A stretch of DNA of 64,000 nt, taken from positions 62,001 to 126,000 of the forward strand of contig JAKSZP010009192.1 of assembly GCA_022478985.1 (NCBI GenBank), in the 5' to 3' direction. Below are positions 56,485-64,000 of the stretch, piece by piece. The stretch comes from Massospora cicadina. Lineage: Eukaryota > Entomophthoromycota > Entomophthoromycetes > Entomophthorales > Entomophthoraceae. The notes under the pieces were generated by a model. It had not been told where the DNA came from, ran no database searches, and saw only the letters and a program-made list of their open reading frames with translations. Both the position numbers and the translations under genes were made by a program. Positions within the stretch are counted from its first letter, which is position 1, and the number at the start of each line of letters is the position of its first letter.

Positions 56485-56984
56485 TGATGGGATACCATGT
56501 TTAAGCAACATGGTGCTATTCCCAAGAAGCCCATTTAGTCAATGCTTGAAGCCGTCATAGATAAATAACAAGTCTATTAGTTTTTTAAAGGGTGCCAAGT
56601 CATTGCTATGTCCCATCAGCTAGAGAATCCTTCTTATATAGTAAGTACGGAGAAAGAAATATTATGTCCTCAAGTACCAAGCTATGATATAAAAAGATAA
56701 CTTAACTTTATTATAGTATAGAAAAGGGAATTACATGTCACATAAAACAACATAAACTCTAAATGTAAATGGATTTATAAAAATAATAGAGGGGTTAGTC
56801 CAAATAATAGGCTCTTGGGCAGGAGATGCATTCTGAATGGTATATTGCCTTTTTAGCACGTTTTTGAAAGGGCAAAAATATATGTTGAATGGTTCAAGTC
56901 AGATGAGGCTTGCTATCTTTTAGTTCAGATGTTGGGAAATTTTGATTCTTACCATTTTGCAGGTTTGTCTTAATTTACTACCTC
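56485..56984 (-). repeat. LTR shared by elements G (3') and F (5')
   Basis: On the minus strand it starts TGAGGTAGTAAATTAAG after CAAGAGGGCACA (PPT-like) and ends GGTATCCCATCA, followed by PBS. Upstream is integrase tail sequence of G, downstream is F gag, so one LTR closes G and opens F. Confidence 0.75.
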
Positions 56985-57130
56985 ATGTGCCCTCTTGAGG
57001 AATAGTCACCTGACAATCTGATTAACCGTCACTTAAATAGACAGAATTTAATCTAAGAGTACCTTAGGCTCATTTTATTCTGACAAAATAATCCCTAGCA
57101 TTAGCGTGAGCCTTAATGACTATCAATTTT

Positions 57131-57334
57131 TCATGTGGTTAATTGAAATAGCTTCATTACCTCCTTCTTTAGTCTAAGTGATTTAGTTGTGGGAGCTAAG
57201 TAATCAATATTATTCTTATCATGTGTAATATCTTGATATATGATACTAATTGATAGTAGCATCTGTTGTTCATCAAGTCTGGTCTTCATGGCCTCATTAG
57301 CGCTTAGTGGTTGGCCTTCCTTTGCGCAAACCAT
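57131..57334 (-). pseudogene. pol: Integrase tail of element G
   Basis: 67-codon open stretch with ANEAMKTRLDEQQMLLSISI and NNIDYLAPTTKSLRLKKEVM. Homologous to the tail after the F integrase (42400-42300). Confidence 0.6.
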
Positions 57335-57361
57335 GGCTGGTATTTGCTTAAGCCATTTTTA

Positions 57362-57780
57362 TTATGGATTTATTGGGCTGGATAGATTGACTGAATGGTT
57401 TCCACCAAGCATATCCTTCTTATTGAGCAACTTAGTAACTTCATCCTTGAACATCAGTGGAATTTGATAGCTGGATATGCTCATAATACTGGTGGTCAAG
57501 TCAATATTAGCACCATACTTGAGTAGGAAATGTGTGCCAATTGAGAATTTAAAGAAGTCGTTGTCCAGAGCCACTGCTAAAGCTGGCAATACCATTCACC
57601 TAAAATGTAATGGTGATGCAAATATGCTCTCAAGGAGCGCTAGACTTCTGGCCCAGCTTTAATGTAGTTGACATTATAGTCTATATCTGGCATCAATTTC
57701 AGCTATTCATTGGCTGGGAGTAAGTAATAATGACTGGCACTTCATATCCTATAAAACTAAGACACAAAACCAATTTTTTA
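57362..57780 (-). pseudogene. pol: Protease of element G
   Basis: The 57595-57362 frame reads ALDNDFFKFSIGTHFLLKYG and ANIDLTTSIMSISSYQIPL, the C-terminal half of retropepsin with the FxIGxHFL motif. The active-site half, upstream to 57780, is not readable. Confidence 0.65.
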
Positions 57781-57789
57781 CTTTAAACT

Positions 57790-59100
57790 TTATAACGGTA
57801 TTTCAAAAATAGTTTACCAGTTATTAAAACCTCAGTGGCTGATATCTAAACTTCATAGCTTTTGCCTATGATGTAGCCCTATTTATATCCACAATATCTA
57901 GTTCTATACTCTTGAAGGTAGACATCATAAGCTGTTCTCCTTCTTCTAAGTTGTTAAAGATCCTTTTATGATGAGTATTCTGTGCCAATTAAATATCGTT
58001 CACCCCAATTCTGTCAATTTCATCTACACATAGTCAAGCAGGTACAGCCACTGCACTAGGTGCCCTTAGCATGAGGTATCCTGCGCTATCTAAATTTTTA
58101 TTTTAATGATCAACTTCTCCTTTGGTGTGTAAACCACCCAGTTCATGGCATTGAAGGCATCCTTGTTTAGGAGTAATTTCATCTTAATAGTGGCGTTCAT
58201 TAGACATGATAGCCTAAAAGTATTCAGGTTTAGGCACTTGTTGCAGGTAATGTTTTTAAGAGGCTTATATCCTACAATTTTAAAATCTATCTAAGAGCTT
58301 CAGGTTCTTGTTATGAGAGACATACTCAGACTTTTTAGTTATTTGGATGGGCTATTCTGATGCTTTTATTCCATCTTATAAGTTCCTTATAAATTGAGTA
58401 AGTCTCCTTGATAATTTGGTATTGTGCATCTCTAAGTGGTATACATTTCTAGTGAATTCAGTAACATTATTTTATAATTTGGTAACTCAATAGTCTCTGT
58501 TGTCCAATTTTGTTGGGCCTTGAGGTAGTAATGAGTGACATAGTTAACAACTTATCTATCTTTTTCATCTTCATGTGCAGGAAGGCTTGTTTCATGTTCT
58601 ATATGTCTTGATTGCTTCCAAACTCTAACAAAAGAATGTCTTAACTTCAATCCAGGTCAAGCCAGGGTGTAGAATTTCACTGAGAATCTCTTGAGCCTTA
58701 TCACTCAGGATGCCCTGTACGTGGAAAGCCTTCTTGTTATCTCTCACGCCATTCATAAAGATTTTGTACATTTATAGGAAACTTGTAATTGTTCCATCAC
58801 AAGGTGTAAACATTGTCTTGAAGTTTGACTTTAAATTTCGTCCTCTCCAATCAGTTTGTTGCGCACTATGCACGTTGGAACAGCATTCAAATTAGTAGCT
58901 AAAGTTATTGTCTCTAAATGGGTTTCTGCTCAAGAAAAGTTAGGTTATGGTTGTGGTACAGCCCACATTTGAGCTTTATAATTGTATAGACTTCTTTCAA
59001 TGGTGTACAACATGGAATTGTGCTTATCTTAATGCTCGCTATAATCATTCAAGGGGAGGACATTCATTCCATTTTTGATTTAATGGAATATATTTGATCT
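57790..59100 (-). pseudogene. gag: Gag of element G
   Basis: Zinc knuckle near 58245-58205 reads CNKCLNLNTFRLSC: C-X2-C-X4-[T for H]-X4-C. Upstream is fragmentary Gag sequence with no long frame. The change of the zinc-binding His occurs in G and, independently, in E. Confidence 0.55.
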
Positions 59101-60000
59101 TCCATTTACTTAATCATGGTAATGATCCTCATTATAGGTGAGGCTCCATCCACATTTGATTTAGCGGCAGTGAAGGCTTTTCAGACCTGTTCTAATGGTG
59201 TCACCCCCTGTAGTAAGTACCACAGTCGTCCTGTTGGCCTTTGCTCACTTAATTTGGGTGGCCAGCCTGCTGGTGGGGGGTCTGTTCCACACAGCTTAGA
59301 CACCAGGCATCTTTGAAGCCGCATGATAATCCTCAAAGAGTATATTTTCAACTGATGATACTTGATGTAGCATCAATGGCTCATTGGAACTGCAATCACT
59401 CTGCTGGAAGTATCCTTGTTGACATTCTTAACATATCTTTAGTAAATTGGCCTAACACAATACTCAACAGAAAACTTAAGCAACCTCTTCCTTGGTGTTA
59501 TTGGCAACCAAGGTATCTTTCTATATGATTCTCTTATTCTTATGGATCAAGCTGGCTACTGGTGATCTCTTAACTTGAATCCAATATAAGTGGAAACCAA
59601 AGGATATACTTAAGATTCTGTGATTAAAGGTTTTTATTACAATATATATTAATTTTTATACTTTTTTCATTTGAATCAAGATATAAAATGGATTGAAAAT
59701 TAAAACTGGGAATTGGATATGGAGATACTGTATGGGCTTCAAAAATCCCTTGTTAATTTCCATAATTTTCACCTTGCTAGTAAATTCATTATGTTAAATG
59801 CTTGAATCTGCAAGTTTTGTATCTCAGTGTATATCCCTACACCAGGATTTTTGGTGGCCACTTACTCAATACCAACTTCTGGATATGGGGCTTCAATACC
59901 TCATCTAGTTATTGATCTTTCACGTAATTTAAAATACGCTGATTGTGTTAGGATTCATATGATGGCAATTTTCTGAAACGCCTCGCTTCAGAGATTATAC
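59101..60000 (-). repeat. Repeat shared with 26930-27690
   Basis: 59240-60000 is collinear with 26930-27690. A minus-strand remnant at 59420-59240 corresponds to the 72-codon frame at 27143. The plus ORF 59116-59316 is probably a shadow. Confidence 0.55.
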
Positions 60001-60004
60001 CTTC

Positions 60005-60620
60005 TGTCAATAAAGGTTGATTACCTTAGCTATTTTTATTCAGAAAAAGGTTTGATTGCTCTTATTGGAACAACTGGGTTCAAATGATAGGTTGACAAAT
60101 TCTTCATAATTGGCCATTTCTGATGGAGCTTTTCCATCATTAGCCAGACAGACATTATTTTACACCCATATAGGTATAAAAAGAGGTCAATTTTTATAGT
60201 CATTTTTGGCGTCTACAGTGTTAAATTATTCGAGGTGGGTTGAACTTGGGACAAATATACCACACCGAGAATGTTTTATAGCCAGTACAGGTTTCAAACT
60301 CAAAACCTGCACTAGGGGTGGAAGGAGTTTTACCCGCTCAGCTAACCACCCTTGGCATCTACAGTGTTGTCTTTATAATCTAAACATCTACATCAGTAAT
60401 TTTAAATAATTTTGGTGACATCATAATTACCAACTGGTAACTCTCTGAAGCCGTTACCATCTATAACAATGCCCTCATCTCCTCTTTTCACGTTTTGGTC
60501 ATATATTTATAAATCTTTCACGTTTTAACAGGCAGAGTTGCTTCCAGAGGGTAAGGAATTATTTCCAAGTAGACTAACAATAGTTTTCATGAGATCTTCA
60601 ATCTGAGTAACTTGTTTTGT
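60005..60620 (+). repeat. Repeat R, copy 2, with SINE insertion
   Basis: CTTTTCCATCATTAGCCAG, then TAGGTATAAAAAGAGGTCA (TATA-like), then the SINE-like insertion, then a TTCCAGAGGGTAAGGAATT block. Order is as in copies 1, 3 and 4. Confidence 0.6.
60223..60352 (-). mobile_element. SINE-like element 1, tRNA-derived head
   Basis: 130 bp flanked by 16-bp duplications (60207-60222; 60353-60368; TGGCGTCTACAGTGTT against TGGCATCTACAGTGTT, one mismatch). The minus strand has a polymerase III A box TAGCTGAGCGGG (60344-60333) and a B box AGTTTGAAACC (60300-60290), decayed from GGTTCGAAACC. The tail ends CCACCTCGAATAAT. Long target duplications and pol III boxes fit a SINE. Confidence 0.75.
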
Positions 60621-60639
60621 ATGATTTTTAATTAATTTC

Positions 60640-61320
60640 CTTGTCATTGGTCAATTTATATGGAATCACTCCATCATTAGTCAATTAAAAACCATTTCGC
60701 ACACAAAGGAATAAAATAAGGTCACATTTCATTGTCAATATCAGCTTCATCAATGTTTAAATTTTATTTGAGGTGGGCCAACCTGGGAACAATACTGCAC
60801 CAATGAGGGGAAGTGAAGAAAATGGGAAAGGAGGATAAAATCTGGAAAACCTCCATGCGCGGCATATGATAGGCCAGGAACTCCATGGACCGCCTTTGCT
60901 ATTTGCTATCTCAGTTCAGGGCATTGGTGCATAACAATAACACAGTAATCGTCCCCTAACAAAGTTCACTACCAGGATTGAACTTGGGGAGGCAGCGGTA
61001 GAGGTCCCTATTCTACCACTGGGGTACCCTCCCCTTCAGCTTCATCAGTGTTAATTTAATAATATAAATCTCTTCACTAGCAACTATAAAATGATTGTGT
61101 TTCTTATCATTTTAACTAACTGATGAATTTATGAAGCCATCATCATCTATAAATGAAGGTTTGTCTCCCTTATCCACATTTTGACCTCAAAAAAACTAAT
61201 TTTGAGGTGTTGGTATACTGGTTTTTCTTTCAGAGGGCAAAAAATTATTCCCAAAATACTTGTGGTGCTTCCATGACAGTTTAAACAGGGTAACTTGGGT
61301 TGAATGGTGTTAAGATACCT
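60640..61320 (+). repeat. Repeat R, copy 3, with SINE insertion
   Basis: Same block order as copy 2: ATGGAATCACTCCATCATTAG, AAAGGAATAAAATAAGGTCA (decayed TATA), SINE, TTTCAGAGGGCAAAAAATT. Tandem with copy 2. Confidence 0.6.
60758..61035 (-). mobile_element. SINE-like element 2, different tRNA-derived head, shared tail
   Basis: 278 bp flanked by 17-bp duplications TCAGCTTCATCAATGTT (60741-60757) and TCAGCTTCATCAGTGTT (61036-61052). A box TACCCCAGTGGTAGAA (61026-61011), B box AGTTCAATCCTGG (60984-60972), both minus. The head differs from SINE 1, but the tail (60766-60807, GAGGTGGGCCAACCTGGGAA) matches SINE 1 (60231-60256). Confidence 0.75.
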
Positions 61321-61434
61321 GCCTAAGTTCCCAGCTGACTAGATTACCAAGGGTTACTAGAGGATAATTACCTATAGCAAAATGAAATAGATATTGGTTG
61401 ACCCTGATTTTGGGTTAACAACGTTTGGGGAATT

Positions 61435-62330
61435 TTAGGTAATTTGCTTGGTTTGGATCTATCAGTGAGCGATCTGTTTGAATGCCTAAGATCTTGTCCG
61501 GCAGAGTTGCCAATGAAATGGGGGAATCTGATAGTTGATTAAAGATTAATAATCAGGTGTACCAATTGGGATTAATCAGGTTTCATCACTGACTTATTGG
61601 GAATCAAGGATCAAGTTGCAAGGCGAGTGATGCCACCTGCAACTAGTGAATCAACCAGTTGGTTCATGACCTGCCTTATTGGGTAAAAAAGTCCCATTAC
61701 CTATGCATTTCACTCACCATTTATGGTTGTTTCACTGGGATTGAGAGGAAAACGTTAGGGACACGTTTTCTGAATCTTTCCGTTTTAGATCTCAAAGATA
61801 TCCAATGATGGAATCCTAGCCAGGATGAGGAAGACCATTGCTGATGAGACGGTGAAGGGTAATTCAATGACAGCAGTTGTCTTTTCATCATTATTTGTGC
61901 CAATCTGGGTTGGGCGCCAAATTCCCATTATAAATTCTTTAAGAATACGCTTAATAAAGATATATAAAAAACATTAATTAGTATAATATACTTTAGCAGA
62001 AGTTATTCCTAGTTCTATTATTCTTCAAAGAAATTATTGTTGTATGCTTTAAATAAAGACTCTTTAAGATAAAGAGTAAGGATCAAGGATTTAGAGAAGA
62101 GAAGCTGAGCAAAGACTGGAACTGCTGCTGAATGTGTGTTACAAGAGAGAAGCTGTAAAAGAGGATTTGAGCGTGGATCAAGTTAGGTGGTATAAGGGAA
62201 CGAATCCCTCTTGAGGATATCTTAAGTATTTTGAGGAGGAATACTGGTCAAGAGTTGGACCCAACACCAGTGATCTATTCAACTACAGAAAATAGTCTTC
62301 ATACTATTATCTATTGAATATATATTAACT
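61435..62330 (+). repeat. Repeat K, copy 2 (inverted relative to K1)
   Basis: Homologous to the reverse complement of 33700-34880; see K1. Purine run ATGGGGGAA precedes TCTGATAGTTGATT (61520-61541). It separates R copies 3 and 4. No coding. Confidence 0.6.
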
Positions 62331-62899
62331 TCAGACAATGGAAAAAATTGCACAAAACCAAACCTGTGAAAGTTATCAATTTAGGGTTATCAGTCATGTA
62401 CAATCAAGGAAAGCCATTAATTTTAACAAATGGTTTATTAATTTTTTCATTAACCCATTTATATGGAATTACTCCATCATTAGTCAAGCATAAATTACTT
62501 TACCCTAAAGGTAAAAAAGGGGGCCAAAACTTATAATTTTTTGTGGTACTGTCATTGTGTTTTTTAATAAATCTTTTTTTGGTTAGCAGTTTTTAAATTA
62601 TACTGTGTGACATCCTTTATGAAACTAGTAATTCTTTTAGACAGCTAACATCTATATAGTGGGTACATATCCCTTATCCTCATTTTGATCATGTATATGT
62701 AGATTGGCTATCGATTTTATACTGGCAGATTTCTTCCATAGGGCGATAATTATCCTTCAAATTACTTCTGGCAATATTTACATCACTCTTATTTCCATTA
62801 AGCCTCATTCTTCCTATTATTTTGTAAATCCTATCGCCATTGGGTGCTTTAAGGAAAAATGATAAATTCAATAAGCTATACACATTCAGATGATTCTCT
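62331..62899 (+). repeat. Repeat R, copy 4
   Basis: ATGGAATTACTCCATCATTAG (62461), a decayed TATA block AAAGGTAAAAAAGGGGGCC (62504), then TTCCATAGGGCGATAATTA (62733). No SINE at the site occupied in copies 2 and 3. Confidence 0.6.
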
Positions 62900-63400
62900 C
62901 CATCCTATTGCAGGATCTCAAAATCAAAACCTTGTAGTTAAACGGCCCACCTTAGAATTCTTTCCTCTGTGACTTTCATGTTTGTTAACATCTTAATTGA
63001 GGCAATATCTAGGACTATTTCAAAGTATACGCCATAAATATAATGTTAGAAGCGGTATACAGGTCTTAGTCAGCTAGGCACTAGCACTTTGTAACTGCAT
63101 AGTTACTCTGCTTGATAACTGTCTTTAGATATAAGCTCTATATTTTGATACACTCCTTTTAGTCAACTAGAGTTAAATGGCGCCCATAACCACGTTCATG
63201 AGTATGTTTAAACGTAGAAGGTCTTTGCAAAGTCCAGGTATATCAGAGTTAGGGCTATGATCAGTTTAAGCTTGAGTTGGCCAAGCGTATCTTCTTGCTT
63301 TAGTTCCTGAATGAACAGTACCTGTAACGCACTGGCTCCTTCCAATGAGCCACGAATGAGTTGGGCAACAGGATCCATGTCACAGACCATAGGGCTGACA
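62900..63400 (-). pseudogene. pol: RNase H fragment of a further Ty3/gypsy element (Q)
   Basis: Minus strand: QLKLKLIIALTLIYLDFAKT and FYV (about 63270-63208), the block before the RNase H YTDAS motif, then FEIVLDIASIKMLTNMKVTE and RILRWAV (about 63030-62945), the RNase H end. No integrase or upstream RT could be confirmed. Confidence 0.7.
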
Positions 63401-64000
63401 GGGCTCCTGATACTACTCTCCTTGTGCGCGCGCTACAAGATTGGACAAGCACCCCTGGAAGACAGTTGCAAATATACTTAACCCCAGCAACATGCCTTGA
63501 CTCCAAGACAAGGTATAAAGGGAGGCAATAGCTCTCCCAAGCTCACTCTCAAAGTCCAATTCTTGTTGATTCAAGCCAAACATGGATGCAGTTAGGCAAT
63601 ATTTTAAATAAACTCAAACTGTAAATATATGAATTTTAAAGTTCTTTTATTTAATATTGGCCAGGTTGATAGAAAACAGAACTGAGAAGCCTCCAGCTCC
63701 CAGTTCCTTCCCTATATACACATGCTACAAGCTAATATAAAATATAACACAAGCTTATGGTGCTAATCTGACTAATGCTTGGTGTAAACCTTACAGCAGG
63801 ATTGCGGAATCCTCACTCAATGGTTCTGTGCCAGTTCCGATTCTCAACAGTTCCGCACCAGTTCCATTTCGAATTCCAAATGAACCGCGAAACTTCCAAG
63901 CACCTGTTCCATTCCATTCTTGATTGGAATCCAAATCGAATCTCGAAACTCCCCATTTTACCTGATTCTCGTTTTTCCTCGACTTGGACGCCCATCTGGC
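63401..64000. other. Less decayed, higher-GC end region with degenerate GTTCC repeats
   Basis: No gene recognised. From about 63810 the plus strand has irregular repeats of GTTCC/ATTCC with linkers of 4-12 bases (GGTTCTGTGCCAGTTCC, CAGTTCCGCACCAGTTCC). A 60-codon minus frame across it, rich in Trp, Asn and Arg, is a by-product of the repeat. This looks like a minisatellite or an LTR/terminal region of another element cut by the window end. Confidence 0.45.

Larger units (their letters stand above)
41643..56984 (-). mobile_element. Element F: Ty3/gypsy element split by nested element E
   Basis: The LTRs of about 500 bp at 41643-42142 and 56485-56984 match. Gag, protease, RT and RNase H lie at 55985-51715 and integrase at 43596-42150. 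Between RNase H and integrase sits element E with a perfect duplication TCATG. Stops are frequent. The right LTR is also the 3' LTR of element G. Confidence 0.8.
56985..59450 (-). mobile_element. Element G: Ty3/gypsy derivative without RT/RNase H/integrase core
   Basis: On the minus strand it holds Gag with a zinc knuckle (about 58245-58205), protease (about 57595-57362) and then directly an integrase C-terminal tail (57334-57131) and LTR. About 3 kb of pol expected between protease and tail is missing. The tail and LTR match element F, so G could be a deleted copy of the F family that shares its LTR. The 5' LTR was not found; 59460-60000 is a related but different repeat. Confidence 0.65.

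Noticed and set aside
60223..61035. Functional tRNA genes at the A/B box sequences
   Set aside because: Boxes are present, but cloverleaf pairing is not evident, and flanking target duplications and a shared tail point to SINEs.
1..64000. Host protein-coding genes with introns
   Set aside because: Scanned for conserved non-transposon motifs and found none; short exons of an unknown gene cannot be excluded without transcript data.

Overview
This window looks like repeat-dense eukaryotic DNA and holds no host gene that I can recognise. It is AT-rich, lacks long intact ORFs, and almost every protein-like segment comes from Ty3/gypsy-type LTR retrotransposons (Gag, aspartic protease, reverse transcriptase, RNase H, integrase) broken by stops and frameshifts. 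Many breaks fit C-to-T or G-to-A change (CAG to TAG, Asp to Asn, Gly to Arg), which resembles fungal repeat-induced mutation. A filamentous fungus with a large, transposon-swollen, AT-rich genome is my best guess, at low confidence.

Layout, left end. 1-2640 is a plus-strand pol fragment (end of RT, RNase H, integrase). From about 3075 to 27160 lies a nest. A minus-strand element (H) has integrase at 3075-3660, RNase H at 4400-4660, RT thumb up to 4913, then RT and protease at 18528-20500 and Gag at 24434-26430. H is split by a plus-strand element D (4914-18527, 5-bp flanks ATCAG/AACAG) and by a minus-strand element C (20826-24433, perfect flanks CCAAG). D is in turn split by a solo LTR (O, 8587-9648) and by a nearly full-length element A (9650-17559), and A has its own insertion inside gag.

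Middle. 27695-30342 is a tandem array of about 1-kb units that reads as LTR-short internal-LTR-short internal-LTR, a miniature retrotransposon with three LTRs. Element J (31882-39862, minus, 5'-LTR to 3'-LTR) splits another pol (element P: RT/RNase H at 39863-41642, integrase at 30890-31881). 

Right. Element F (41643-56984, minus) is split between RNase H and integrase by element E (43597-51714, perfect flanks TCATG). F shares one LTR with the deleted element G (56985-59450). 59460-62800 is a field of tandem non-coding repeats carrying two different tRNA-headed SINE-like insertions at the same site, plus an inverted copy of a repeat found inside J. The window closes with an RNase H fragment and a less decayed, higher-GC repeat end.

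The most unusual observation is a collagen-like Gly-X-Y repeat in the Gag region of two separate elements, A (10784-10952) and J (38544-38629). A second theme is repeated loss of the RT-integrase core: C, D and G keep gag and the integrase tail (or protease plus tail) with the enzymes missing between them.
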